Below, one piece after another: positions 38,664-50,682 of a DNA stretch of 64,000 nucleotides. Below the pieces are notes generated by a model, which was given only the letters and a program-made list of their open reading frames with translations, was not told the DNA's origin and ran no database searches. This DNA is from Polyporus tsugae (lineage: Eukaryota > Basidiomycota > Agaricomycetes > Polyporales > Polyporaceae), in the NCBI GenBank assembly GCA_024305745.1, contig JAHRBS010000001.1, forward strand, positions 372,001-436,000, given 5' to 3'. Each line of letters opens with the position of its first letter. Position 1 is the first letter of the stretch. Both the position numbers and the translations under genes were made by a program.

Positions 38664-39284
38664 ATGCCGACCTCCACCATCACAGAGAGGATGCCCTACA
38701 GCGCAGGTCTTCCTGTAAACCTAGAGCCAGACTCCCTCTACGTCTCCACCATCCCCCTCACCCAGGGCTTCCACTGGGCCCTTATCCACGTAGACCTCCA
38801 CGGAAATGCAACCCGCCACCACTGGGCTGCGACGACCAACGACCCCCACGGCCCAGAGGGCTACGTCTGTCAGCCGATGCCCAACGGCCCGCGCATGAAG
38901 GCCGGCCAGCAGCCCATCCTAGCCTACTTCAAGATCGCCGAGTACGCCTCCATCGACCTCCCCGTGCTCCAGGATGTGTGCGCCGCCGCGTTCCCGCCGG
39001 GCCCCTCCCGCAGCGCGCTGCAGAACCGCGCCGCGAACATGAGCCCGCGCACGTGGATGACGCACGTCCTTACCCGCCTCCTCCCCGTGCCCGCGCCCTC
39101 TCAGCGCGCGGTGGAAATCGAGGACTTCGTGGACGCCCACAGCCATGGCTACGGCGACGCCTATGCCCGTGCGTTCCTATTCAGACAGAGCTATACGACC
39201 CTTGTGCTCCCCGTCAACCCCTGTGCGTCCCCGGTACGTGCTTTCTCCGCCTCCGCCGTCGCCGCCGCAAGCAGGTTTCACTGA
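38664..39284 (+). CDS. Uncharacterised basidiomycete protein
   Basis: Open frame of 206 residues from the ATG at 38664. Notable segments: DSLYVSTIPLTQGFHWALIH followed by a short strand pattern, HHWAATTNDPHGPEGYVCQP, and the C-terminal AVEIEDFVDAHSHGYGDAYA. The GFHWALIHVD start recalls small fungal proteins of unknown function whose domain begins with an aromatic HW motif, but I cannot name the family. No signal peptide. An intron at 39231 (GTACGT) joining to 39272 or 39292 would change the last 20 or so residues; the joined version ends near 39340. Confidence 0.55.
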   Translation: MPTSTITERMPYSAGLPVNLEPDSLYVSTIPLTQGFHWALIHVDLHGNATRHHWAATTNDPHGPEGYVCQPMPNGPRMKAGQQPILAYFKIAEYASIDLPVLQDVCAAAFPPGPSRSALQNRAANMSPRTWMTHVLTRLLPVPAPSQRAVEIEDFVDAHSHGYGDAYARAFLFRQSYTTLVLPVNPCASPVRAFSASAVAAASRFH

Positions 39285-39607
39285 CGTTTAGGGGGCCCAG
39301 TGCACGGCGTGTCATCGAACTCGCCCTTGTGTATCATGACTCTCTGACCTCGCTTTATGACGCTCTCGTGCCCTGCAAAATTAGGCTGTGCGGACCTTGT
39401 ACAATCGCTAATATCCCCCGGATCGCTCTTAATACCCCCGTGCTCGTTCCTTGTAATCTTACACATGCTTTGCTCTGCTCTCCCTCTCAATCGACCACCT
39501 AGACGTTACGCTCCCCATGTCAATACCACTATATGCATACACACATCGCTTCGATACCAATACCAATGCCAATGCCAATGCCAGTCTCCCTACACCTACA
39601 CACCCCC
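39285..39607. repeat. 3' intergenic region with short 6-bp repeat
   Basis: Contains ACCAAT/GCCAAT hexamer repeats at about 39555-39582. Otherwise it is 3' flank of the two convergent genes. Confidence 0.5.
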
Positions 39608-41192
39608 TCAGCCCGACGCGACGACGACCTGGTACGCCACCGGGCCATTCAGGTGCATGCTGTCGACCGTCCCGCCCGTCTCGCGCGCGTACGCCTTCAT
39701 CCGCTCCACCTCCGCAATGATCATCGCGTCCTTGCCCGCGCGCGTCCGGGGCGTAAAGCGGCGCCGCGGAGCGGCGATCTGCCACTCGGGCAGCGCGGCG
39801 ACGCCGAGCGACTGGAGGACCTTGCGCTCCACGAGCGACTGCGGGAAAAGACAAGGACCGAAATGAATTACCCCAACTCGCAATGACATTGGATGGGAGG
39901 GGAGGGGGACACGCACGTAGTCAGCTGGGTCGGCGCGGTTGAAGTTGAGCGGCGCCTTGAGCGTGACGGGGGGGTTCGTGATGAAGCGGGGGATGCGGAG
40001 GTGGTTCCTGGACGCGGAGTGCGGCTGCGGGCAGGGGCACGCGCGACGCGGTAAGTACGAGTGCCACTGGGAACGGAGATGAGGGGCGGATTCGGGTCCC
40101 CAACTTACCATGAAGGGGTGGAGGAGGAGCACGTCGCCCGCGTCGCCCGTGAGCTGCCAGGGAATGTCCAGATGATGCGTTTAGCGTGCGTGGCGCGGCG
40201 GAGCCCACGTCGACGTTGCAAACTTACCTCTACGAACTCCTTGCATGTCTGGATGGAGCAAATGGACCGGCTCCCGTCGGGATCCTGAGGCATATCATCT
40301 TGTCCCTCGGGATGTTCATACAGACTGAGGGTTGTTCCGTCAGAGAGGCTCGTCTAAGAATATAAATGCCAACAACATACTACTGCACGACGTTCTTGAT
40401 TCCGTCTGGACAAATGTAAGTTCCCCCAGCGCGAGGTTTAATGTCGTTGAACAGCACGATGACCTCCAACCCTTGCTCGCTGGAGTCGAGGAAGTGGGTG
40501 AACCTGCGAGAGTCAGCTCAAACGCCTCTGACGCTGATCAACCCAACTGACCAGTCCCCATCGCTGTAGACTGAGGTAAGTACGCAGCCAAAAGAGAGTC
40601 ATAATCGAACACCGCACATGTGCCAATTTCCCAAATCCTTCGGCCCAATCACTTTCTGCAGGTATGTAACACTCTCAGAGTCACCGGCTTTTCGGGCATG
40701 TACAATAAAGTTCAATTCGAAACTCACGTCGACCCACTCTTCCGCCCCAAGGTTCACGATCAGGCTGTCCCCGCAGCTCTCGAAGAGCGTGGGATCGATC
40801 CTGTCCTCCCCACCCAGCAATTCACCTGTCCCCCCGCCTGCTCAGCTTCCCCACACCCCGAGTGAAACTAGAACGTATGGATCCACTTACACATCGCCCC
40901 CCACGCCTTCGGCATGAATTCCCGCGTCGGGACCTCGCGGTGGCGCGGCATATGGATCTGCGCATATCGACATAAGCCTCCTACTACAATCACAGCATAG
41001 AGGTGGAGCACTCACCTTCTCCTTCGTCCACGTCGATTTGTCCTGCGGGTCGTACCCCAGCCTGACCCAGACGTTCTCCGTGAACGCCTCGCGGTACTCC
41101 TCTTTGACCGCCTTCGGGATCCGTATCCATCCGTGCTCCAGGAAATGCTCGCGCTGCTCGGGCGTGAGGTACTCGTACTCCGCGATGGCCAT
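39608..41192 (-). CDS. Phytanoyl-CoA dioxygenase family protein
   Basis: Multi-exon gene; ATG at 41192 (MAIAEYEYLTPEQREHFLEH) and stop at 39608-39610. The N-terminal helix 'LTPEQREHFLEHGWIRIPKA' is the usual opening of PhyH-type Fe(II)/2-oxoglutarate oxygenases. The iron motif is built across splice sites as WH(I)DGDW at about 40550-40630, followed by FTHFLDSSEQGLEVIVLFND and GGTYICPDGI. The second His is in LLHPFMVHSASRNHLRIPRF, where the Arg is a plausible 2-oxoglutarate ligand. These enzymes hydroxylate small molecules or fatty acyl groups; the substrate cannot be told from sequence. Introns are short and numerous (at least seven). Confidence 0.85.
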
Positions 41193-41465
41193 CTGTACAC
41201 CGAGTATCAATCAAGCGGAAAGCGGGGGAAGTGGGCACGAGCCAACGTATCCCGGGAGGACCAGTGAGATTGAGATGGCCAGCTATATATATACGTGCAC
41301 GACACCCGACGCGGGGTACGGTCCGTGAGGAACATATGACCGTCGCTGGAGCATATTCGCTGAATGCGCACACGCATCTTCTCAACGCTAAGTTTGGGTT
41401 CAGGAAGAGCGAGCGGAGAAAGATCCCGAAAGAATCGGCCATGCCGCGCCGGGGTCATGGCATCT

Positions 41466-42060
41466 CATGAACAGTAGGTCGTAAGCAACCCAGGCAAAAC
41501 AGCATAAAACGAAGATCGAGCAATACACCGTAGATAGATCTAAAGCAATAGCCAAGGTCATCCAAAGCCAGAGCAAGAAAAGCACTTCGAACGCATGAAC
41601 GAACGACGCAGCTTCCCCGGAGAGCGTCGGGCTAGGGGGATGCAGAGGGAGGCGAGGATGCACGTGGTTCATCGGTGTGCTCGCTTTGGGCTAGGGGGGG
41701 TGGACGACGGGCCCGCGTCGTCGCTACGATACCGCGCGCTGCTGTTGTAGTCGCAGGCGGCGCCCCGCTAAACGCCATGGGTGGTAGCTTGTTCACGTAC
41801 GCCTCGAAGCCCGACCGTGACGGCACGCGGGGTTGTCCGGGTGTCGCTAAACGGGAACGCACCCGGCCGAGCTGAGGAGGCAGGGGACACAGAGTACTCG
41901 GTGTGCGACTGAGGCTAAGATGGGGGTTGTGGCCCTTCAAGCCTGTAAAGCTTGGCTTTCTTTGGCGGGGACGGCCAAGAGCCAGAGCCAGACGCAGCTC
42001 TCGAGGACGCACGGGAGATGGAGAAGCCTGAGGCAACGATGATGAAGGCGATAGAGAACA
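41466..42060 (-). pseudogene. Partial, internally deleted copy of the Ser/Pro-rich gene
   Basis: Matches two separate parts of the parent at 42933-46186. 41466-41600 corresponds to the parent 3' flank at 42770-42905. 41605-42055 corresponds to the parent coding region at about 43370-43905, including GFEAYVNKLPPMAFSGAPPA versus GFEAYANKPPPVAFSGAPPA. The parent's C-terminal coding part (about 42905-43370) is missing, a further gap of about 40 bases removes residues near 43400, and the reading frame shifts relative to the parent. No start or promoter. Non-functional. Confidence 0.8.
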
Positions 42061-42769
42061 CCACACCCAGATGGCAGAACAGACGGCCCCAGACTCAATG
42101 AGAGCCTCTGACTTTCGCATCAAGGTGTCCCTTGAGACGCCTCCGCGACTCCCTGGAGAAATTTGTCATCAGCCATACCAAGGATCAACCTTGATTTCCA
42201 GCACATGCCACGCCTTGTATACCACAAGAAGAGTTGCCAAAAGGTTTGTGCTGAGAGATAGCACGCATGCAATAACTTGAAACCCAATTGGGAGGCCCTC
42301 AAATAAAACTCCGCGGACATTAGCGGTGTCGAATTGTTCGGGCCCTTGACAGCTCCGAGTGCTGCCGACAATTCCAGGTTACTATGGATGGGTACGAGAC
42401 AACTCCGACCATGAAATGCAGCTCGAGGGCGGCTGTGGCGCACCATAACGCACCGTGTGCTGGCATGGCAGCAAAGGTGCCGAGGTTCAATGCGCAGGTT
42501 AAGGGCTAGGTGAGCGTGAGGGCGAGCACTTGCGTAGCTACCGTTGTCGACGGGAAGTTCTACCGACTCGGAACTTGGGAGATACCTTGTGTTCGTCAGC
42601 AAACATCACAGAATCTGGAGGGTGGGACTAGGGAGAGGAGTGCTGACTTACTATGTGGTAACTATTTGCGGTCGAGGACGCTGTACTACGCACTTGAGGC
42701 GGGCTGTAAGTGCCAGCGGCCTCGCGCGTATAATTAATGTCACAATGCATTGTGAACCAAGGAGCCAGT
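42061..42769. other. Spacer between broken copy and parent gene
   Basis: No gene or repeat recognised. Confidence 0.4.
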
Positions 42770-42932
42770 GGGTGACAAGCAACCCAGGCATAACAGCGTA
42801 TAGCGAAGATCAAGCAATACATCGCTAGAGCAGAAGCGAAGGTCATCCAGAACCAAAACCAAAAAAACGCTTCGAAAGCACGAACCAACCCACCACAAGT
42901 CATGTCCTCCCGCCCCAGCTCAACACGCCCGC

Positions 42933-45900
42933 CTACCCATCCCGCTTCATCGTCCACTGCGCATGCACCTCCCTCAGCACCTTCAAAAACCGCTTCACCT
43001 GCATCCCCGTCGCGATCGGGTGCACCTCATCCAGCATCCCCACCACCCTCCCATCCTCGCCCCTCGTCCCCCCCTCCCCATACATCCCCGCCAGCTCCAA
43101 AATCTCCTCGCCCTCCTCCCACCACTCGCTCTTCAAATTGAACGCCTTCACGACCTGCCCCTCGCTCACACACACCCCACCAGCGCCCTGGAGATCCGCG
43201 GGCGTCGTCGTGCCCGCGAAGCGCGCGACGACGCCCGCGACGTAGCGGTACTGCGCGAGCTGCGCGCGCATCGGCAGCACGCGCGAGCGGTTCTGCACGA
43301 ACGTCGTCCACGCGGGCTCGCTCGAGACGATGCCCCGGATGTGCTTCCCCACCGCGTTGTCGAGCTCCGACGCCGCTTCCCCGGAGAGCGTCGGCGTGAT
43401 CGTCAGCGCCGACGGCGGCATCGTCGTAGCCGTGTCGGGCTGGGGGGATGCGGAGGGAGACGAGGATGCAGGCGAGAGCGTGGGGATCGTCGGCGCTGCG
43501 GACGGCGTGCTCGCTTTGGACTGGGACGTCGAGAGGCTGAAGGACGACAAGGACGACACCGCGTGGTCGTTACGGTACCGCGCGAACGGATTGGGCGCTG
43601 GTGCTGTTGTCGTCGCGGGCGGCGCCCCGCTGAAAGCCACGGGTGGCGGCTTGTTCGCGTACGCCTCGAAGCCCGACACGGCGCGCGGGGTCGTCCGGGC
43701 GTCGCTGAACGGGAACGCGCCCGGGCGGGCTGAGGAGGCAGGGGACACAGAGTACTCGGTGTGCGATTGGGGCTGACGGTGGGGTTGTGGCACTTCGACC
43801 CTGTCAAGCTTCGTCTTCTTTGGCGGGGAGGGCACAGAGCCAGAGGCAGCTCTCGAGGACGCGGAAGATGGAGAGGCTTGCGCGAACGATGACGAAGATC
43901 GGGAGCGTGAGTGCTGTGTGGACGGCGCCTGCGTCCGTGCTGGTTGTGGTGTGGCCGTGTCTGGATACTCGGATGGCGAGACCGGTGACATCGGCCCGGG
44001 GTCATGCAGTGAATGATGAGGGGGAGGCTGAGGCACCTGCGAGGCGACTGACGACGTGCGCGAATGCACCGCCGACATCGGCATCTCCGACGGCGCCCTG
44101 TAGGGGAAAGGCGAGAACGCATCATGTTGGGGCTGATGTTGCGACGCAGCAGACCGCACGGACTGCACGGACTGCACGCTCGTCGAGCGCGGCCTCTTCC
44201 TCGACGACGACGGCGAAGGGGCATCATACTTAAATTCCTCTGGCGATGGAGCATGGAAGTCGTCCTCCACGCTAAACAGACTAGAATGGCTCGGCCGTTT
44301 CTCAGCGGGAGGGGTGGGCCCAGGTATCCCGATTTGTAGCTGGAGCGAGGACGACGACGCCGGGGCGGGGGAGGGCGATGTCATCGACCTCGGGTCCGTG
44401 CTGGGTGTCGGCAGGTCTCGCGGGGGCGAGCTCGGAGTGCGAAGCGGATGAGGGGCGTAGGTATGCCCGGCGGGGAAAGGATTCTGCATGACAGAGAGGG
44501 GACGGGAGGTCAGCGAGGCGGCCCACGACATACACATACGATACGACGTCGCCTGCGAGTAGGAGTGCGGATATCGAGATATCGAACTTACGTCCTCGAT
44601 GAATATCTCGAGCGTGCGCTCGGGCGTCACCTTCAGGTTCGCCGACTGGCACACGTGCGCGCCGTCCTCGGCCGTCCGCAGGAAGTACTGCTTGTATTTG
44701 CCCCGCAGCGTATACACCTTCGCCCGACCTGCAACCATCCGTCCATCCATCCGTGAGCATACAGATACAAACATTACCCGGCACGGACAAGGTATGACCG
44801 ATCGCACGCACCATCTATCCGGGAAGGACCTTTCTGCAGCTCCTCTGAGACCTCCTGCGCGTCCGCCCACATGCCCGTGTCGCCCGGGTCCGCGGGGCGG
44901 AGCGGGACGCGGACTTCGGTGAGCAAGTTCTCCTCGCCCTGATACTGCCGTTTATCTTCAATCAGCAGCGTCAGGATGCGGACTACTCGCGTTTGGGGTT
45001 GCGGGATTGCAGGCTGAGGCTGGGCGGGGCTTGGAGCATAGCCAGACGGAGGGTATTGAGGGGGATACTCGTGATGTCGGTGCGATCGCGACTTCTGCCG
45101 CTTCTCTTTGGGCGCAGCGGGAGCGGGAGCGTGAGACGGAGAGGCGACATATGCGGGGATGGGGGTAGATTGTGTGTGAACATAATGATGGGGATCGGGA
45201 GTAGGGGCAGGGCTAAAGTAGGTGTCCTGGGAGAAGTCGTAGGTGTCGCCGTAAGAGGGTTGGGGAGAAGGGTATATGTTGTCGGTGGGGTACATGTGGG
45301 TATCCTTGCGCTTCGCTGAGCGCGAGCTCGAGCTCGAGCTCGAGCCGTGGCCACGATTGGACGGATTAGGGGCGGGGGTATAATTATTGCGCGGGTACGG
45401 TTGTTGTGGGGGTGCGGTATGATGCGAGGGGGGTGTAGGCGCAAGTGTAGGCATAGATGTAGGGACCCCCGCAGCCTGCTGCTTTGCGCGGTTTGCAGGT
45501 GCGCTCTCGCGGATCTTATCGTAATCATGGCGATAGTAGGAGGGCCTGGGCTGCATGTTGGTGGCACTCTGCGCCGTTTGGGTGTGCTGGCGATTTGCCT
45601 GAGATCGCGATCGTCCGTCCTCCCGCGCGCCTATACGATATGCGGCGCCGTAGGGGCCCTCCTGGATGCTGGGGGGTGTCCCCGTTGCAGACGGGTCGTT
45701 CGTGTAAGACCGCACGCGAAATGCTGTTCTCTGGAGAGGAGCACCTGGGTGAGGCTGTCCAGTAGGATAGGACGAGGCCGCGGGCGCTGGCTGGGTTGGT
45801 GTTCCTTTGTCCCGTTCTTTGCCTTTGCGCGATACGTTATGTGACTTCTCCTTCTCCTTTCCCTTGGAAGACTTCTTTTTAGAGGTACGTGCTGGTTCCA

Positions 45901-46186
45901 CGGGATAATGATGGGATGGCGTATGGGAAAGGGATGGGTGATAAGTTGGCGGGGGAACGGCATTAGCTCCGAAGCCAACGGGTTGGCGAAGGAGAGAAGG
46001 AGCGGGTTGGATAGAAGAGGGATGCAATGCGGTAGGAGATGCTTGCCGCGAAGGACCAATGCTCTCAGCATCCGAGCATGGCGAACGTGGCCGAAATATT
46101 CGGGTCTGGAATGTGCTGTCAAGAGGGATGCTAAGACTTCCGAACTGAATATGGAACACACCGGTGAGGGTTCTCTGCTACTCCTA
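42933..46186 (-). CDS. Large Ser/Pro-rich uncharacterised protein
   Basis: At least three exons read on the minus strand: about 46176-44812, 44732-44594, and 44486-42933. Conserved segments sit in a mostly disordered chain. Near the end of the first exon: RVVRILTLLIEDKR, then EVRVPLRPADPGDTG. Across intron 1: RIDG/RAKVYTLRGKYKQYF. Then LKVTPERTLEIFIED. The C-terminal 150 residues are ordered, with AWTTFVQNRSRVLPMRAQLA, then AFNLKSEWWEEGEEILELAG. Long Ser/Pro/Gln tracts and a KEKEK/KGKER basic region suggest a nuclear regulator, but I recognise no named domain. The first exon is open upstream to an acceptor near 46177 and no ATG is present in that frame, so a short first exon further upstream is missing from this model. 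Confidence 0.65.
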
Positions 46187-46902
46187 GTTGATGGAAGAGT
46201 TAGTTAGCTTCTATGCCCATAATCAGAGGCGGAAACCGATCATCGAAAAGCTCGATGGCTGTAAGGAAAGCCATGTGTTCGCGCTGTTCCGAAACACCTC
46301 TCTGGCGCAGGCAAGACCAGACGATCTAGTCTTTGGAGTTGACGGAGCATATTCAGGATCAAACGAACTCAAATGGGGGTGCTAGTAAAGCCAATAATAC
46401 CCAGTATGTATATGCGTGGGCTATACCGAGTACGAAGCCAGCGCCTCCTTTGTACATGGAGAAAGGACAAGAGTAGGGGTGCGAAGACGCGCAACGATGA
46501 AAGGTGAAGATGACGTGAACAAAGGAAGGACTCACGAAGACCCGTCACTCATAACAATCTAACGTGCTGTGTCAGTCTTGTGGGTGCCCGGATTTCGGCT
46601 ACTGCTGGGTAGAGGTTGATGGAGGGAGGTGAATGGAGGTGTCGCAATGGTGGTTGTGGTGGTCGTTATAATAGGATGAAAAGGATAAGTTAGAGGGGAA
46701 GAGAGGTATCTAGCGAAAGTGCCAAGGTCGAGAGAGGCTCAGCACAATCACGGTCTGGAAGCCTGAGTACTGAGTAGTACTGCAGCTGAGTCAGTTGGAC
46801 GAGGACTGAACATCGCCGCAAGTGCGGTTCGCTTTTGCCTTATTGGGAGAACAAAGAAGAGGTCGCGACCCCGTGAGATTCACGTGCATGTTAAAGCAAT
46901 AA
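46187..46902. other. Upstream region of the Ser/Pro-rich gene
   Basis: Probably includes its 5' leader and a short first coding exon that I could not fix. An ATG at about 46553 (minus) with a donor shortly after was considered, but its phase does not fit. Confidence 0.35.
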
Positions 46903-47745
46903 TTGGGCGCCTTGTTTGAATCAACCCGAGTCCGCCGTGCACTTCCTCAACGTGCTCGCCGCGATGCAGCAATTCGCCCCCTCGCGGCCGCGGACGACAT
47001 CGTCCACGCGCACTGGGCGACGTACGCCTGGCGCGAACACTTCCGCTTCTTCTTTCACGCCGTCGCGCGCGGGCTCGCGCCCGAGGCGCACACGCTCTAC
47101 GTGCCCCAGATGGAGGGCGTCGGCGCGCTCGTGTACCATCGGCTCCTCTCCTTACGTGCAAGCACGTCGCCAAGCCGCCCTGCACAGCGTGCACGATTGT
47201 AGCTGGGGGGCCAGAACCTACTGCCAAGCCTATAGCTCGTCTGGACCTGGTGACGCACCCGTGCGTGGACGGCGTGAAGCCTGTGCGTCTGCGCAGACGG
47301 CGCGCTCGCGGCCGACCTCCCAAGCCAAGCCGCTCCCGCCCGCACTGCTCCAGATGCTCGGGGCGAAGCTGCACGCGGAGTCGCGCTGCGGGCCCTGCTC
47401 AACGCTCGCGGAGGCCGTGCATAACACCATGTGTGCCCCCGAGTTCCACGACTAAGTACGTGCAGCCGTTTCTCCCGTGGCTGCTCGTCACGCTTGCCAT
47501 GGGCTGGTGGTCGCTCCTCGCGGCGGTCGTCGTCACGCTCGCGGCGGGACAGATCCAGGTCAGGTGTGGATGTCCGAAGGGGAAGCGTATTCCGTGGGCG
47601 GAGGAGAGGCTCCAGGACATCGCGAGAAGGGTGGACGAGGCCGCTTCGCAGGTGAGCGTTTTCTGCTCGGCGCGCGATGCTTGTTATATATATATACGCT
47701 GACGATCGTGCAGGTCAAGCTCGACTTGGTGGGCGGGCTTGAATA
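46903..47745 (+). pseudogene. Decayed membrane-protein gene of unknown family
   Basis: Coding-like segments are spread over different frames: ESAVHFLNVLAAMQQF at 46930, then (frame change near 46975) DDIVHAHWATYAWREHFRFF, then PPALLQMLGAKLHAES and TLAEAVHNTMCAPEFHD at about 47340-47453. A stop there is bypassed by a one-base shift into YVQPFLPWLLVTLAMGWW (a probable membrane helix) and ERLQDIARRVDEAAS. A good intron at 47652-47713 leads to a last exon VKLDLVGGLE. At least two frameshifts are needed, so I call it a pseudogene. An alternative is an unusual set of introns I missed. Confidence 0.35.
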
Positions 47746-47835
47746 GGTGCAGTTTCCAGTATAATATATACATAGCTACACTCAAATTTCTCGCTGTACA
47801 CGGGTATTCAGCGCTGCGAGGTCCCACCGCCCACC

Positions 47836-50682
47836 TTATATGAACGCTTGTGCTTGCAACTTCCATATTTTCGCGTACTCTCCTTCTCGCTTGAGCAGTT
47901 CCTCGTGAGTGCCTGCCTCGACTACCACCGATTCGTTCATATACCTGCAGTCAAGGGTGTACCATTCATCGTCACCACGCCTTTCTCCAATTCAAACTTG
48001 CCAGTACGACTCACAAGATCAAGTCTGCATGGCGCGTCAGGTTCCCGAAGCGGTGCGACGAGAAGAGCATCGTCTTGCTTCCTCGCAGTTCTCGCAGCCG
48101 GTTGAAAAGGTCTATTACGTAGTTGGTAGGGCCGTCTATCAGCAGTGGCCTGTGACCTGTGATCACCAATGTACTGTGAAACTCACCGTGTTCAGCAACG
48201 GGGTCAAGCGAAGCGCTTGGCTCGTCAAACAGCAAGAGCCCGACCTTCGAATCCTCAGAAACGACGGAGCGCATGAACGTCCTCGCGCTGGCAGCAACAC
48301 AAGGTCAGCCTCTATATCCAACATGCGGTCCGAACAATGGAACCAAAGCACTCACACGGCAAGCCTCTGCATCTGGCCCCCGCTCAGCGCCGACGCCGCA
48401 GAAGACTTCATGCCTCCGGCACTTCGCACCGCGCTGTAGTCGACGTTGCGTCCAAACAGCGTCTTCGTCCCCTCCGGCAGCCCGGCGTAGTAGTCGCGGA
48501 CAGGGCGATCCAGGTAGGTATCAAATCCATCCGGGAGCTTCTCGATGAACGACTCTGCGCCCCCGAGACGCGCCGCCAGCCGTACGTGGTCGTCGTCGTC
48601 TGCTGCGGACGGGTCTCCAATCGCAATATTGTCGCGTATCTGCACCGAAAGCGCATGGTTCTGAGAAGAGAAGAGAAGAGAAGAAAAGAAAACACCCAAA
48701 ACTCAGCACGTACGGATAGCGGGAAGTGCGTGAAGTCCTGGAAGAGGACCGAAATGGCTTGGCGGAGATCGTAAAGCTTGAGAGTCCGGATGTCATGTCC
48801 ACCAATGAGGATCTCCCCTTCGTCTGGGTCGTACAGCCGGACGATAAGCTTGAGAATCGTGCTTTTTCCGGAGCCGTTGACCCCGACGATGACCTGTTCA
48901 TGATCCATCATGATGAGTATTCGGGTTAAAACAGACACCACAGGGCACATACGCAGAGCTGCCCAGGGGACAAAGAAAATGAAATATTGCGCAACGCATA
49001 GTTCTCGGCACCGGGGTACTTGAAAGAGACGTTTCTGATACAGGCTGTTAGATTTTCGGAGGGACGGCAAAGTTCATACATACACACCTGAACTCTATGG
49101 CGACGCCAGACTTGATCTGCGAAGCGTCTTCAGGGAAGGGAACGTTGCCGTCCTGGATCTTGTTCTTGATGTTTCCAACCTCGTACAACTTGCACACGGC
49201 TGCGAGCTGATCGCTCACGGATGACGTCGAATTCACGAGCTCGTGCATGTTTGAAATCAAACCAAACATGGCGTTTTGGATCAGGTGAAGAGAAGCGAGC
49301 GAAACAGGGATGCTCGCGGGGTATTGTACGGCTCGCAAGGTGAACACAATCTGGGTTACAGAAGCAAGTTGAGCGGCACCGGACAAAGTATCAAATGGGA
49401 CTCAACGCACAAGCGGAACGTGTTGGAACGGGTCTTTGAACAGGCTCCACAAGCTAAAGTGCCTTCTGATCTGTTCCCACCGTTGCCACTCTTTGAAGTC
49501 GCCAGCCTTATCCCCGACTTTGTCTGAAGCCTTCTTAAACTCTACGAAGTAAGACTGGTTGAGTATATGCATATGTTGGGCAGAGCCAGATATTTGCATA
49601 CCGGATGACGCATATTCGCCCAGGTTTCCGGCGACGACCTCCTTCCTGTGTGAGACACTGCCCACAACACGCCTCCAGCCCTCCATCCTCACGTAGTCCT
49701 CGCTTGTCGTCGTGGCGGCCCACACTGAACGAAGACACCGCCGCTCATCAGCACATACAGCGAGCTCTTCCAAAGGAGACTCCACACACCTCGAGCAGGC
49801 TGAAAAGAGTTAAACTGGGAGAACCAATGCACTCCTTGTGACGACAGCGTAATCGCACAGAGCAGGTATCCGTCTCTGTGTCCCCCCAGGACCTGCAGAA
49901 GCGCAAGCCCCTGCGCTGCCAACTGTGTCCCAGCTCGGACGAGGGTCGCCGCCTTCTCCAACGTCTCGAACGCGACCGTTCTCCCAGCGAACTCCGGCGA
50001 TACCTCGTCGAGTTGCCGCTGTACGTTCGTCATCTCGTATGTCGGGAGATCCACGCGTGCCCGGGCATCGATTAGGCGGACGCCATACCACCGGCGTATG
50101 CGGGCCGTGAGAGGTTCCTGGATACGGAACTTGAGCACCAGCATCGCGCGCAAGCCGAGACTGCACGCGATTCTGCCAGCGGAGACGTGCAGCAGGTGGT
50201 TTGTGTCCACCGTGCGGGTGTCGATGACAACTTGCATCTATGGTGTATGTATACAGTCACCAACTGTTTTGACCAGACTCGTCAAGAGTACGCACAATGT
50301 TCAGCAGTTGCCCTTCATACCTGGTATTGCAAATTCATGGTCAGTACGCTGGCATCCACGCAAAACTGGGCATTACCCACCATAGGCCGACGGCAGGGAA
50401 AATAGCCTGTCCGAGTTCCGCCACAGCGTATATCAGAAGCAGGAACGCACACGTCGGGATGCTCAGCACGTCCTTGACCATCCGCCAAGCATACGGCAGG
50501 CCCTCGAATAGGTCCATGTACCTCTCCAGCTTGGCTGATCCCGGAACACGAGCGAGCTTCGGCTCGTGCTCTTCGTACAGGTCCCATACCCCGAGTTTGG
50601 TGTGCTTGACGCGCCGTGTGTCGTTTGGGTCGAAGGTTCCCTTGCGATCCGAGAATGTGCTGCTTGTGTTTCGCCGCCACAT
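47836..50682 (-). CDS. ABC half transporter (one membrane domain, one ATPase)
   Basis: Multi-exon gene, ATG at 50682, stop at 47836-47838. An N-terminal cytosolic stretch is followed by a hydrophobic segment ([20 protein letters not shown]). A transmembrane region follows across several exons. The ATPase has all motifs: Walker A in [15 protein letters not shown]-loop LFQDFTHFP, signature ALSGGQMQR, Walker [15 protein letters not shown] with the catalytic Glu, and the H-loop in SSHRFG. The C-terminal [15 protein letters not shown] is typical of exporters of the B/C type. Only one ATPase is present, so it must dimerise. The substrate is unknown; related basidiomycete genes are annotated as lipid or multidrug exporters. 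An AAGAG-type microsatellite lies in an intron at 48662-48692. Confidence 0.85.

Noticed and set aside
46540..46560. ATG with nearby donor as first exon of the Ser/Pro-rich gene
   Set aside because: Joining to the acceptor near 46177 puts the downstream sequence out of frame.
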